NCBI RefSeq assembly: GCF_002776525.5
Contig: NC_045439.1
Coordinates: 154,219,330 to 154,283,329 of the forward strand
Direction of reading: 5' to 3'
DNA length: 64,000 nucleotides
From: Piliocolobus tephrosceles
Taxonomy: Eukaryota; Chordata; Mammalia; Primates; Cercopithecidae
This document shows positions 47,355 to 60,047 of this stretch, piece by piece. The number at the start of each line of letters is the position of its first letter. Position 1 is the stretch's first letter. The translations under genes and the position numbers were made by a program. The notes beneath the pieces are model-generated. The model was not told the origin of the DNA. It saw only the letters and a list, made by a program, of their open reading frames with translations, and searched no databases.

Positions 47355-48362
47355 ATCTGGCTTTGAGCCAAAGGCAAGCTTTCAGCAGAGATGCAGTGGT
47401 GGTACAGAGGTAGCAAAAATCCAAGAGAAATCTCATCCTTCTGGCCAGAAGATCAGGAAAATGTAAGCTGGAGAGAGTGGGGGGGGAATGCCTTCCTTTT
47501 TGAATCACAGTGGGCAGAATCCTTGGAGTCTTTAAATTTCTGTGAAGCAGAGAAATAATCTCATACTTATGCAAAAGGTGTAAGGCACCCATAATGTTAG
47601 CATTGCTAACTCCAGGGGAATTTTACCAGCATGCAGATGTTCAGGCTTTGCGTGTCTGGCTGTGGCCCAGCCTCAGAGTTTGTGTACCCTTCCTGCTGCA
47701 TAATCCTGATCCTGGGATTTGCATTTTTGTTCTGATGGATGGGGAGCTTTGAGAAAATCCACCTTTCTCTAATACAAGGTAAAAGCTTTCTCCCTTCTGC
47801 AGGAGCCTTTGCTGCCCTTTCTTTTAATTAAATATTTTTTCCTCCCTAATGTTGGGAGAGCTTCCTAAAGGTCACAATTGAAAAGGGCTGCAGAAGGGAG
47901 ATGCAGATTATAGTAGTATTCTGTCTTGTCATGGGGGAAATTGTGAATCGTTCGGCCTCTGAAAAATGTTTTCTCCTGTTTCTCCATTCTAGTTAACATT
48001 GTTGGGATTGGAAGGAAGGAATTTTTGCTAACATGTGGCCATGATGCCATTTATTTGATGGCTGAGGAGCAACAGAAAGCAGTTCAGCTAGAGGGCATGC
48101 CAGCCAAACACCTTTCAAATGTCATGCATTGTGTGGAGTAGGTTTTAAGTATAATACATGCACTTGTCTTTATTGCAAACAATGCTGTCTTATTCCATCT
48201 ACAAAATATTTGCACTTGAATTCTCTAAGTACAAATTTTGCAGTAGTTGTCATTTACTTTCTATGGACTTTAGGAATGCTGCTTACACAAGTGCTGTGAG
48301 TGCTCACTGCTTTTTCATGTTAATGTTGTCATATGGAAGTGCTCTTATTTTATTTTATATTT
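47355..48362. other. AVEN intron 1, nothing recognised
   Basis: Unique sequence. A short frame at 48158-48370 has no recognisable product. Confidence 0.45.
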
Positions 48363-49075
48363 ATTTTTGAGATGGAGTCTTGCTCTGTCCACCCAGGTTG
48401 GAGTGCAGTGGCGTAACCTTGGCTCACTGCAACCTCCACCTCCTGGGTTCACCTGATTCTCCTGCCTCAGCCTCCCCAGTAGCTGGGATTACAGGCACCT
48501 GCTACCATCTCCAGTTAAGTTTTGTATTTTTAGTAGAAACGGGGTTTCACCATTTTGGCCAGGCTGGTCTCGAATACCTGACCTCAAATAATCTGCCCGC
48601 CTTGGCCTCCCAAAGTGCTGGGATTACAGGCATGAACCACCTTACCCGGCCATGTGTAAGTGCTCTTAGAGATACAGAGAATAAGCCAGGCGCAGTGGTT
48701 CACCTGAGGTTGGGAGTTCCAGACCAGCCTGACCAACATGGAGAAACCCCCATATCTACTAAAAATACAAAATTAGCTAGGCGTGGTGATGCATGCCTGT
48801 AATCCCAGCTAGTCGGGAGGCTGAGGCAAGAGAATCACTTGAACCTGGGAAGGGGAGGTTGCAGTGAGCGGAGATGGCGCCACTGCACTCCAGCCTGGGC
48901 AACAAGAGCGAAACTCCGTCTCAAAAAAAAAAAAAAAAAAAAAAAGAGAGAAAAAAAGATACAGAAAATATTTTTTATCTGAATGTGGTGGTCTGTGCCT
49001 GTAGTCTCAGCTACTTGATAGGCTAAGGCAGGGCGCCAGAGCAAGACTCCATCTCTAGAAAAAGAAAAAGATGCA
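48363..49075. mobile_element. Three Alu pieces in mixed orientation
   Basis: 48363-48652 is minus-strand AluS-like. 48686-48951 is plus-strand, with its first 50 or so bases partly deleted and a long A tail. 48981-49070 is a small plus-strand remnant (GTGGTCTGTGCCTGTAG). Confidence 0.8.
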
Positions 49076-49172
49076 ATTTTTTAATAGAAAAATTCACCCA
49101 GGCCAGAAATGAGAAAAGATAGGCATTTTATAGACTCTTCATCAGGGAAGAACTGAAAAGGAGAATAGATTC

Positions 49173-49548
49173 AAAAGAGGAGCTTCAGTGCTCACTTTGG
49201 CAGCACGTATACTAAAATTGGAACGATTCAGAGCAGATTAGCCTGGTTCCTTCGCAAGGATGACACGCACATTTGTGAAGCGTTCCATACTTCTTCCGCA
49301 TGTTCTCCCTCATAGGTGGGAATTGAACAATAAGAACACTCGGACACAGGGTGGGGAGCATCACACACCGGGGCCTGTCGTGGGGTGGGGGGTGGGGGAG
49401 GGATAGCATTAGGAGAGATACCTAATGTAAATGACGAGTTAATGGGCGCAGCACACCAACATGGCACAGGTATACATATGTAACAAACCTGCACGTTGTG
49501 CACATGTACCCTGGAACTTAAAGTATAATAATAATAAAGGGGCTTCAG
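49173..49548 (+). mobile_element. U6-L1 chimeric retrocopy with target duplication
   Basis: A full-length U6 snRNA copy (49188 to about 49293) is joined directly to the last 240 or so bases of a primate L1 (about 49294-49538), ending CTTAAAGTATAATAATAATAAA. AAAAGAGGAGCTTCAG (49173-49188) and AAAGGGGCTTCAG (49536-49548) flank the whole unit, so it arrived as one piece. The 5' cut site TC/AAAAGA suits the L1 endonuclease. This structure is what L1 reverse transcriptase makes when it switches template from L1 RNA to U6 RNA. Confidence 0.9.
49188..49293 (+). pseudogene. U6 snRNA pseudogene (5' part of the chimera)
   Basis: Collinear with U6 over its whole length: GTGCTCACTTTGGCAGCAC, ACTAAAATTGGAACGAT, GCAAGGATGACACGCA and GTGAAGCGTTCCATA. 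About a dozen changes include the conserved ACAGAGA box, here TCAGAGC. The terminal T run is replaced by L1. No U6-type upstream promoter is evident. Not expected to work in splicing. Confidence 0.92.
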
Positions 49549-50409
49549 CTGCTGGAAAGCTAGAGGAGCATATGTGAAATCATTTTCTGTCGGGTAAAAT
49601 ATATATGCAGAAAAAGACTTTTCAGATGATTGGGCCAGTGATTATTCCTCACCATTTGGTCAGTGTGTGCGTATCGACTGTCTCCACACGGGGTAGGTGC
49701 TTAAAAGGAAAAGAATTTTGGTAGGTCCGTTTGTTTTTAATACGCAATGGCAAATCAAACAGCTTTTACTGGTTAGGGCTGGAGTTTGGCCCTTTTCTAA
49801 GAAAACAAGTAAAACATTATGTGAAGGTTGTATCTGGTGCCTTATGACATTTGGCCTAATTCGTGAAACTTACAGCTTTTCATGACAAGGAGAGTGAGGT
49901 CATAATTCAGTCATGGGGCTTGAATGTGATATGAGGCGCTTTTATGAAGGTATCCACAGCTTTATGAAGTTACAGCTGCCCGTCTGTAACCCAGAGCAAG
50001 TACTCATGAAAGAGCAGCGAGAACTGAAATGCATTTCAGAGCTGTGAGGTGGTGTGAGAAGACGGGATGTTCTGCCAGGTGATGGCAGTAACCCTTTAGT
50101 TAACAAGGACGCCTAGAGGCTTAAACCAGATGATCTACATGCTCTAAGAGAAATCGTATTGTTTCCACCAAATTTCTAATTTGCCTCCTTGGATTTATGT
50201 TGTGGAGCAAACTTGTAAAGGCATCAGTAAGAAAGTTCTAAACGCTGAAAAGAACACTACACTTTTAAAACCTCTATTTCGAGGCATAGAAAACGTGTTT
50301 AAAAAATCAAGACATTTTTGAACTTGTTGTATGCATTAAAGTGTAATTGCCTACAAAAGAACTGCTTAAGACTTTGCAATTCTATTTTTCTAAGTTTTGC
50401 TACAATAAA
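49549..50409. other. AVEN intron 1, nothing recognised
   Basis: Unique sequence between the chimera and a DNA transposon. Confidence 0.45.
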
Positions 50410-51396
50410 TAGTCATGTATTGCTTAATGGGGATATAGTCTGAGAAACATGTCATTAGGTGATTTGTCATCGTGCAATACCAGAGAGGGTACTTACATAA
50501 ACCTAGATGGTGTAGCCTACTGTATACCAGGCTGTATGGCATAACCTGCTGTGCTAGGCTACAAACCTGTGCAGCATGTTACGGTACTGGATACTGTAGA
50601 TAGTTGTAACACAATGGTGAGTATTTGTGTGTCTAAACATAGAAAAAGTACAGTCAACTTACTGTGTATAGGATGAGAAATGGTACATCTGTATAGGGTG
50701 CTTTCCATGAATGGAGCTTGCAGGACTGAAAGTTGCTCTGAGTGAGTGAGTGAGTAAGTGGTGAATGAATATGAAGGCCTAGGACATTACTGTACACTAC
50801 TGTAGACTTTATAAACACTGTACACTGAGGCTACACTAAACTTTTAATTTTTTTAATAATTGGCCGTAGTTTATTGTAGTTTTCTTACTTTATAAACTTT
50901 TAAATATTTTTGCCTTTTTGACTCTTGTAATAACACTTAGCTTCATAAATTCCGGACACAATATCACTGTCTTCCACGTCCACATCTTGTACCACTGGAA
51001 GGTCATTAGGGCCAGCAAAATGCCTGGAGCTGTCATCTCCTATGTAACAATGCCTTCTTTTGGAATACCTCCTGAAGGACCTGCTTGAAGCCTACAATTA
51101 GCTTTTTAAAAAGTAAGTAGAATGACTATACTCTAAAATAATGGTAAAAAGTACAATATAGTAAATAAATCAGTAACCATTTAGTATCATTATCAAGTAT
51201 GTACTGTACATAATTGTATGTGCTAGACTTTTATATGACTGGTAACGTAGTAGGTTTGTTTACACCAGTATCGCCACAAACATGTGAATAATGCCTTGCA
51301 CTATGGCATTATTTTCAGCTCCATTATGACCTTATGGGACCACTGTTGTAAATGTGGTACATTGTTGACCAGAATGGTATATGGTGCATTATTTAG
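50410..51396. mobile_element. Tigger-family DNA transposon relic (Tigger3-like)
   Basis: The left end TAGTCATGTATTGCTTAATGG and the reverse of the right end (AATGCACCATATACCATTC) are decayed Tigger terminal repeats. Internal text (GATGGTGTAGCCTACTGTAT, CACTGTACACTGAGGC, CTCCTATGTAACAATGCC) follows the recalled Tigger3 pattern. The length of about 1 kb means most of the transposase is deleted. Fossil of a pogo-like Tc1/mariner element. Confidence 0.75.
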
Positions 51397-51443
51397 TTGC
51401 TAGACAATGGAGTTTTTAATCATTTTAGAACCTTAGGCTTACT

Positions 51444-51739
51444 GGCCGGGCGCAGTGGCTCACGCCTGTAATCCCGGCACTTTGGGAGGCTGAGGTGGGT
51501 GGATCACTTGAGGTCAGGAGTTCGAGACCTGCCTGGCCAACATGGTGAAACCCTGTCTCTACTAAAAATACAAAAATTAGCTGGGTGTGGTGGCATGCAC
51601 CTGTAGTCTCAGCTACTCGAGAGACTGAGGCAGGAGAATTGCTTGAACTGGTAGATGGAGGTTGAAATAAGCTGATTGCACTTGTACTCCAGCCTGGATG
51701 ACGTAGCAAGACCCTGTCTCAAAAAAAAAAAAAAAAAAC
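51444..51739 (+). mobile_element. AluS-like element
   Basis: Starts GGCCGGGCGCAGTGG. A small deletion near GTAGATGGAGGTTGAAATAAG, then a tail of 18 A. Confidence 0.87.
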
Positions 51740-52077
51740 CAAAAAACCTTACTGAAATCACTTATCTTGGTTAATTGGCATCTTATGAGAATTGATAGTT
51801 ACATGATGATAGGGACGTTACCTGAAAAATCTTAAGTGGTTGATATCTTCTCTCTTGAAGTGTTATTCTTAGGGGAATCTGCTTAACTTTATTGGAATGG
51901 GGATGAAATCTCCATGCTCTTTAAAATGGTATGGTGGTGGTTGCTTTGCTTTGTTTCGTTTTGTATGAGAGCTCAGTTCTAGGCTTTTGGATGAATTGTT
52001 AATAGGTGAACAGAGTGAGTGGATTTGAGACAGGTAGTTGGGTTTATTGTAGGTGAGAAGCTTTGTCAAATGATACC

Positions 52078-52377
52078 TTTTTTTTTTTTCCCCTTGAGAC
52101 AGCGTCTCATTCTGTCATCCAGGAATGCAGTGGCACAATCACAGCTCATTACAGCCTCGACCACCTTGGGCTGAGGTGATGCTCCCACCTCAGCCTCCTG
52201 AGTACCTTGGACTACAGGGATGTGCCACCACGCCCGGCTAATTTTTGGTACTTTTTTGTAGAGATGGGGTTTTGCCATGTTGCCTGGGCTGATCTTGAAT
52301 TCCTGGGCTCTAGTAATCCACCCACCTTGGCCTCCCAAAGTGCTGCAATTACAGGTGTGCGCCACCACACGTGGTTG
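52078..52377 (-). mobile_element. AluJ-like element
   Basis: Diverged minus-strand copy beginning CCCCTTGAGACAGCG. GCAGATGATA follows, resembling AAATGATA before it. Confidence 0.82.
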
Positions 52378-52977
52378 GCAGATGATATTTTGGTGAACCT
52401 GAGTTATTTAGAAGGTAATGGTCTGGAACTCTGAATGTGAAGAGGAAACAAACCTTTTGTTTTTGACTAAACAGTTACGCTGGTTTAAAATGGACCACTC
52501 ACCGGAGAAGGGAATTCTCTGAGTATTTAATTTGTTTCTGATTATATACTCCATAGCATACAAGCAAGTAGAGACACTTGGGTTTAGTTAGTGGAGAAAA
52601 GTTTGTTGACTGGATCAAAAACTCCTGTTGGTAATATTTTAAAAAGATTCAGGTTACATTTTGTAGCCCAGGAGATACATATTGCTGAGATACTTTTGAC
52701 TGAAGTGTGGCATGAAGGGAAAGGGGAAAATTTGTAAGAATAAAGAGTCGTGTGGCCACATGCAGAGTATCAAGTACCAGGAAGTAGATAAAATTGACCA
52801 GGTGAGGTGGAGAGGTCAGTACCGATGTGAGCCTAACTCGGTGTCTATTAGTATTGTAACTTTACTACCTAATAAGATTTTTTAAAGTCTGTGGTTTTGT
52901 TGATCTGATAGTACTGTGTACTTCATTCTAATACAGTACGTAGGAGAGATAAATTGCTTTCCGGTTTTTGTTTGTTG

Positions 52978-53247
52978 TTTTTGTTTTTTGAGATGGAGTT
53001 TTGCTCCTGTTGCCCAGGCTGGAGTGCAATGGCACAATCTCGACTCACTGCAACCTCTCCCTCCTGGGGTTCCGAGTAGCTGGAATTATAGGCACGCACC
53101 ACCATGCCCGGCTAATTTTGTATTTTTAGTAGAGACGGGGTTTCTCCATGTTGGTCAGGCTGGTCTCGAACTCCCGACCTCAGGCTATCCGCCCGCCTTG
53201 GCGTCCCAAAGTGCTGGGATTACAGGCATGAGCCACCGCGCCCAGCC
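52978..53247 (-). mobile_element. AluS-like element with internal deletion
   Basis: The usual GTTCAAGCGATTCTCCTGCC part is missing between TCCTGGGGTTC and CGAGTAGCTGG. Confidence 0.85.
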
Positions 53248-53409
53248 ACTTTCCAGTTTTATGTCCACATAATGGTTACCGTTCAGATCTGAGGGTGTAT
53301 TGTTTGAAGGAAAGTTAGAGTGCATCTAAGGAGCCAGGAATGTACTGTCTCCAATTCTTGATTCTGCTAACGAATGGTAATTACTCTTTCATGCCACTCA
53401 TTTTTATCA

Positions 53410-53570
53410 TTTTGTCTCTGAAATTAAATAACACCTATGAGAAAGATATAAGGGCCTGGAGAAGGAAAGGGATAGAGTGAAGATCCCTTTGAGACGTGTC
53501 ACTCAACATTAGCTTTGTGGGTTTGTTTACCTTTTTCTCTGTCAGAGTCTCTCTACCCACTTTTTTTTCC
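53410..53570. repeat. Dispersed repeat copy A (unassigned)
   Basis: GAGAAAGATATAAGG, GAGACG.GTCA and neighbouring bases align over about 150 bases to 57130-57300. Family not recognised. Confidence 0.7.
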
Positions 53571-54520
53571 CTCGTGTATTGCCGTTTCTGAGCAAGATTG
53601 AGAGTTGACAACTGTTACTTTTTTTGTTCCTAAAGACCAAGGGTGGAATTTTTAGTTCATTTCCCCCATTATCCTTAAACAGTGAGATTGTATTATAATA
53701 AAACGTTTTTGGGTATTTTGTGGAATTTTTAGAAAGGCGCTCCTTTGTTATCTTTTTCCCCACGCTAACAGCTTCGCATGGGATTTGACTGTGATCCTTT
53801 GTTGTTGCTCGTCTTCATGCAAAGTCAGTTTTCCCAACTTTTAGAAAGGAGACACCTGTTAAGGACAGCTTTTCAGGCGTCAGGATTCTAGAGTACCGGA
53901 AGTCTTCTGTTGTCTTGAAGTGTTTAAAAAGATGGTCCCTGCTTCTCAAATCCAGCACCCCTCACCCCCTCTATCTGACCCTTCCTTTCCCTTTATCTTT
54001 TCTTATTCCTCTTCTGCTCAATTTGAAATCTGCCCCCAGGAGTTTCTCTTCAGAGTGGAGTTTTGTCTGGCCAAAGAGCTTTGGCCAGTTAGTTTTGAGA
54101 GGTCAAGAGGCCACATTCTCAGCTCCTTCAGCCTTGGCTGCAAATTCCTCGAACTCACCAACTGTTGGAGTAGACCCGACATACTTAGCGGCTGTTCCCA
54201 GACGGGCCCGCTGAACTTTCCAGTTGAGTGCCTGCTGTTTGTTTTGGGATGCCCAGGTCTGTCAGATGCTGCACTGATCCCCTCTGCTTCCTCTCACAGA
54301 CACTGGTACCTACTTTGCAGGTCTTGTGACTGTTGGTGATTTGTACCTGCTCATATTTGGGACTTCATGGAAATACTTTGTCACCTAGGCTTTTGTGGCT
54401 GTTTCCTGTGGATTTTTTATTTTGCTATCCTAGCTGCTCTGTGTATTTTTTATCAGGGGAACTGGGAAAGCCATACTGCTGCTGCTCCCATCTTCCCAGA
54501 ATCTTCAAACACATTCTTTT
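53571..54520. other. AVEN intron 1, nothing recognised
   Basis: Unique sequence. The overlapping plus frames at 53915-54339 are Ser- and Leu-rich without a known domain and are not accepted as genes. Confidence 0.4.
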
Positions 54521-54522
54521 TT

Positions 54523-54829
54523 TCTTTTCTTTTTTTTTTTTTTTGAGACGGAGTTTCGCTCTTGTTGCTTAAGCTGGAGTGTAATGGCATGATCTTGATT
54601 CACTGTAATCTCTGCCTCCCGGGTTCAAGCAATTCTCCTGCCTCAGCCTCCCAAGTAGCTGGGATTTCAGGTGCGAGCCACCACGCCCGGCTACTTTTTC
54701 ATACTTTTAGTAGAGACGGGGTTTCGCCATGTTGGCCAGGCTGGTCTCAAACTCCTGATCTCAGGTGATGTGCCCGTGTCGGCCTCCCAGAGTGCTGGGA
54801 TTACAGGCGTGAGCCACCATGCCCGGCTA
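54523..54829 (-). mobile_element. AluS-like element
   Basis: Complete minus-strand copy with a tail of 15 T, ending CATGCCCGGCT. Confidence 0.87.
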
Positions 54830-55214
54830 AATGTGTTTTTCTTTTTTCAAAATTTCCCATTGTTGATTTCCCTGGGTTTTGTTTTGAACAGCTGTTACTG
54901 TTGGTTAGAAGCACGTTCTTTGCTAATACCAAGGCACGGGATAATGAGAGTTCCCTCTGCCCCGCCAGCAGGTGGAAGATAGCAGCCTTCCTTCAGTAGG
55001 CTCATCTCAGGCCGTGAGTCTCCATCTAGGGCAGGACTGTGTCTCGCTCTGGGGTCCTCGTACATACGGTTCCCTCAGCCGATGATGTCATCCTCCTGCT
55101 TCGCACTGGCTCACAAGCCTGGTCCTGAAGATGTCCCCCATCCCCCCTTGTCCCCCTTTGGTAGTGCTTTTTCTGTGCTTCCATAACATCTTGTGAATGT
55201 TTTATAGTAGCTGA

Positions 55215-55368
55215 TATCACACTATATATGTTTACTTCTGCATGTTTCCCACAGCACTGTGAGTTCTTGAGGCTGGGGCCCTTGGCTTATTGGTCTTTGT
55301 GTTCCCAATGCCTGATCCAGTGCTGGGACTCAGTAACTACTCAGGAAACACTGGTCAATGAATGTCGG
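55215..55368 (+). repeat. L2 3' end
   Basis: CACTGTGAGTTCTTGAGGC, GTCTTTGTGTTCCCAATGCC and AACACTGGTCAATGAATG fit the L2 end. Confidence 0.65.
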
Positions 55369-55525
55369 CAAGTTAGTGGTGCAAGGAGCAAAAGTAGCTC
55401 TCTGTGGACACATTGCAGGACAGACAAATGTAAAAATAAGTGCCACTTAGAGTCGTACTTAAAGAAATGAGTTTGTCCTGGGAAGGAACTATACTATTTT
55501 TATTTTCATTTTATTTAAAAAATTT

Positions 55526-55831
55526 GGCCAGGCACAGTGGCTCACACTTGTAATCCTAGCACTTGGGGAGGTCAAGGCAGATGGATCGCTTGAGGTCAGG
55601 AGTTTGAGACCAGCCTGGCCAACATGGCGAAACCCCACCTCTACTAAAAATACAAATATTAGCTGGGCATGGTGGTGGGTGCCTGTAATCCCAGCTACTC
55701 AGGAGGCTGAGACATGAGAATCGCTTGAACTCAGGAGGCGGAGGTTGCAGTCAGCCGAGATTGTGCCATTGCACTCTAGCCAGGGCAACAGAGTGAGACT
55801 CTGTCTCAAAAAAAAAAAAAAAAAAAAAAAA
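55526..55831 (+). mobile_element. AluS-like element
   Basis: Full-length, tail of about 23 A. Confidence 0.88.
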
Positions 55832-57129
55832 CTTGTGGTAGAGAGGAGGAGACACTGGTCAAGTCCTTAGTATGCTACATTTATTTCGATTATAACCATT
55901 TAATTATAACCATTAAAAAGGTGGTGGGGAATTTAGGAAATTTAAAACAGACCATGACAATGATTAAGAAATTGGAAATTTGTGCTTATAAAGGAAAAAC
56001 CAATGGTTAACTCAGGTGAAAAGTAAACATAACCCCAGAACCTAGCCGTAGGACAGACTAGTACACTGTGATTTCTGCATGTGCTTGCTTGAGGGCAGAG
56101 GCTTGACCTCTCTAGGTTCCTTCTAGTTCAGTAATGCTTTACTTGTTAATTAAGTTCTCTTCCTCTGGTGACGTGAGGGTTTGGAAAGTATCTTCAAGTG
56201 GGCCAGAAGACAGCTATTTAATGGTCTGATTTTTCTGGAAAGTGATATGTGATGACATTAAAACCTGAGTAACTAAGGAAACCAGACTTGCGCTGGTAGA
56301 TACGAGAGTTGAAAATTTAACTGAGACAGAGACAAAAGAAAATCTGGCCATTTGCAGCATTAACCATATGCAGTGAAATCCCAGCAAAAATGGAACAGAG
56401 AGGCAGATGTACCTGAAGCATCCCTTTCTCCCTTCAGAAAAACAGTAAATAGTCAGTGTCAATTGTTGAGGTGAATACATTTTGCACACTAAGGTCACCC
56501 AGAAATACTCAGGGTCTTTATATAAAGACATTTTTTATAAAGATGACCTTTAATCATATGATTTAACGAAGGACATTTTTTACCGATAGGCCTTATAGTT
56601 GTGTCACTACTTATTGTGTGTGTCTGTGGATTAAATAGATTGACAAAGCAAAAAGGTATCTTTTCTCTAAGATCATAACTACGCCAAGAAGCACATTGTC
56701 TTTGTATAGGACCATTTAATGCCTTCTTTACTAGAAAAGTTGTTGATGGTAATCTAGCTCATAGACTTTACCTGGGAGTTGGGACTTGCAAAATGACTTA
56801 ATTTGGTAGTTTCCAAACCTTGTTAAAAAGCTGAAAAAGTCCCACATTCTTATAAGAAGCTCATTTTTTAAAGCAGATAAAATGAAACTGATTCTATTGC
56901 CATTTCTCCCTTCCTTTCTTAGGTCCTCCCTAAAAGGACCTCCCCAAAGTGTAGTTTAAAATCACTAATTAGTCCAATAAAAGTTACTCCAGTCTAATTT
57001 CCCAAATTATCCTTAAGTCACTGAAGCATAGAACTCGCAAGGTCTTGATTTTAAGAAATCCCATAGTCTGTCCCTGGTGTGGGCTGCCTGCAGATGCTAA
57101 TGACCTTCCTGTGCCTTCCAGTTTTAGCC
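55832..57129. other. AVEN intron 1, nothing recognised
   Basis: AT-rich unique sequence. No coding signal. Confidence 0.45.
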
Positions 57130-57300
57130 AACTTTGAAGCAACATGACACACGTGAGAAAGATATAAGGACTTGGGGAAAGAGAGAGATGGAATGAGAAG
57201 CCTGTGAGACGAGTCATTGAACAGCTGCACTGAGGGCTGAGTTTCCATTTTCTTGGTCCTGGGATGTCTCTTCTCCCTTCCTCTCTGCTTTTTCCTTATA
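57130..57300. repeat. Dispersed repeat copy B (unassigned)
   Basis: Direct-orientation relative of 53410-53570, 3.7 kb away: GTGAGAAAGATATAAGGAC and TGTGAGACGAGTCATTGAACA are the strongest shared parts. Confidence 0.7.
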
Positions 57301-57697
57301 CTGACCACAAGGAAGGGCAGCTCTATATACTTCTCTTGCTAGAGAAACAGTTGAATTTGACTATCATGTGTATCATTTTATTCCCATTCTTAATGGCCAC
57401 AGTGTTTTGGAGCCCAAATATTTATTATTAGGTACATTGTTCTGGGATCAAGAAATTCACATATATGCCATATACTGCATTTATTCATTTTTTCAAATAT
57501 GATGTATATCTTATTTAATGTACAATGTATATTTTATTTAATACGCAAAGACAAATGGAAATGTCCTTTTTTTGTATATCCATATCCTTTTTAATTCAGT
57601 CTTTTATTGAAATTTCACTTCTTGAAAGAATTGTTTCTGCTAGCGTCGTTCCCCCTGCCTTTTTTTCCTTTTTCATATAGGGCTAGTAAACAAAGTT

Positions 57698-57851
57698 TTT
57701 TTTTGAGACAGAGTCTTGCTCTGTCACCCAGGCTGGAGTGCAGTGGCATGATCATAGCTCATTGCAGCCTTGAGCTCTTGGGCTCAAGTAATCCTCCTGC
57801 TTAGGCCTCCCAAAGTGTGGGAATTATAGGGATGAGCCACAATGCCCAGCC
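57698..57851 (-). mobile_element. Short Alu-related monomer
   Basis: One arm only, from TTTTTTTTGAGACAGAGTC to CAATGCCCAGCC, with first-arm sequence joined to the terminal part. Confidence 0.75.
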
Positions 57852-58789
57852 CTAGCACACTTTTCAAATATCGAAAACTGTCACTGACTTCTTTAATTTT
57901 GATGGTTTGTGAATTTTTCTATTGTTAAAAAGATAATGTTTTTTAATAGTGAAAAAAGCAGTGTTAAGTTATTGCCTATGGTCCAAATGATTATATAAGA
58001 TAAAAATGACCTTAATAGGGTTACAAATATAAAAGCTGGCAATTAACTATTAATCAGTGATATATTTTAAGGCTCAATAACATTAAACATTTTGAAATAG
58101 TCTGAATTAATATTATTTTTCAATTATACACATTGTAAAATTTTAATAGAGCATATTTGACATTATTCATCACTGCGATTAGTTTTTGGTGACTTTTTAT
58201 TGGAGGGTTTCCTTAAATGTGTTCTTTCTCATTTCTTTCTATTCTACCTATTCCCTTCTATGATATAATTTACCTTTTGTGAGGAACATAGGAGGTGGGT
58301 GAAAAATGTGTGAATGTTTTTGAACTCCTTATTAGCTTCAAAACAGGAAAGCCTTTTCTATACCTTTTTGCTCCAGAAGAAAGTAGAACCAGCGACCTGC
58401 AAAAACTAGGTTCTTATACGTAAAAGGCTTTAAATAAGCTCTGTTGTCTGGTTGTTATATGTTGTTAGTATTAATAACTTCTGAAATTTTACTGGCTTAT
58501 CTGAAGGCTCTTGGTGATAGAGATAATCTTTAAATATTCTCTTGGCAACCTCTTTTATTTATGTATTTATTTTTGGTAAGAAAAGGTAGGAGGATATTTA
58601 ATGAATAAGGTTGCCCAAATACACTGTTCATAGGTGGTCCAGTTAAATTAAGCAGATTATAAATTAATGTAAATTACTGTTTCTTTATTGTAAGTTAAAT
58701 AGGATGGCAGCTTCAGTAAGTAAATCTTTTTATTACTTCGGTTAAGCATATGGTTCCTTTTGTCTAGTTGGTCTAATCCATTGTTAAAG
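57852..58789. other. AVEN intron 1, nothing recognised
   Basis: AT-rich unique sequence. Confidence 0.4.
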
Positions 58790-59900
58790 GTAGGGTCGTG
58801 AAGTTTCTAACTATTATTGTTAAACTTTCTATTCTCCCTTCAATTCTGTCAGTTTTTGCTTCATACATTGTGGAACTTTGTTCCTAGGAGCATATGTTTA
58901 TATGTTCATAATTGTTATGTTTCTTTTTTTTCTTTTAAGAGATAGGATTTCACTCCATTGCCCAGGCTGGAGTACAGTGGCATGATCATAGCTCACTGTA
59001 ACTTCAAACTCTTGGGCTCAAGTGCTGGGACTACAGGTTCATGCCACCACGCCCAGCTAATTTTTTATTTTTATTTTTGTAGCAATGCTCTCTATGTTGC
59101 CCAGACTGATCTCAAACTCTCTGGCCTCAAGTGATCCTCCCTACCTCGGCCTCCCAAAGCATTGGGATTGCAGGCATGAACCACTGTACCCAGCCCAATT
59201 GTTATATCTTTTTAATTGACCTTTTTATTATTATGTAACAGCCTTCTTGGTCTTTATAATGATTTTTGTTTTAAAGTCTATTTTGTCTGATATTTATGTA
59301 GTCATGCTAGCTCTTTACTGTTTGCTTAGAATTTTTTTTATCCTTTTTCTTTCTTTTACTGCTACTTGTACCTTTGAATTCTAAAGTGAATCTCCTGTAG
59401 ACAGCTATAGTTGGATATTAGTTTTTTAAAAAATCTATATGTTATAGGCCCAGCAATACAGTTATACACATGTTGTTTTATACAATTGCTTTTAAAATCA
59501 GTAAAGGGAAGAGAGGAGAAGAAATAGGCATTTATGTGATATTTTATAGTTACATAATTACGGGTGCTCTTTGTTTGTTTCACGTGGATTTGAATTGCTG
59601 TTTAGGACCACTTGTTTTAGCTTGAAGAACTTTATGTTAGTGTATCTTGTAAGGTGGGCCTGTTATCACAAATTTTCTTACTTTTTGTTTATCTGGGAAT
59701 GTCTTTTTCTCATCCTCATTTTTGAAAGATAACTTTTCTGTATGTAGGATTCTTGGCTGACAGTTTTTTTCCTAGGAACACTTTGAATATGTTATATTAT
59801 TCCGTTGATTCTGATGAGAAGTTAGCCATTAATTTTCTTTGGGTTGTCTTGTGATGAGTTGTTTTTTCTTTTATCTTGATTTTCAGTATTTTCTCCGTAA

Positions 59901-59920
59901 GTGTGTGTGTGTGTGTGTTT
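59901..59920 (+). repeat. (GT)n run in L1M
   Basis: About ten GT units within the L1M fragment. Confidence 0.85.
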
Positions 59921-60047
59921 TAATTTTATTTTTAACAAAATGGAGTGGGTCTGCAGAATCCTTGTTTTGGGCTTTTAGCATTTTAATTATATATCTGTGA
60001 CTCTCTTTGCATATATACTAGAAGTTCGTTGAGCTTCTTGGATGTAT

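Noticed and set aside
49188..49293. Working U6 snRNA gene
   Set aside because: The ACAGAGA box is altered, the terminal T run is replaced by L1, and no U6-type upstream promoter is seen.
53915..54339. Possible short gene from two overlapping plus frames
   Set aside because: No recognisable domain, no clear splice context, and the frames compete with each other. Chance frames in intronic sequence are expected.
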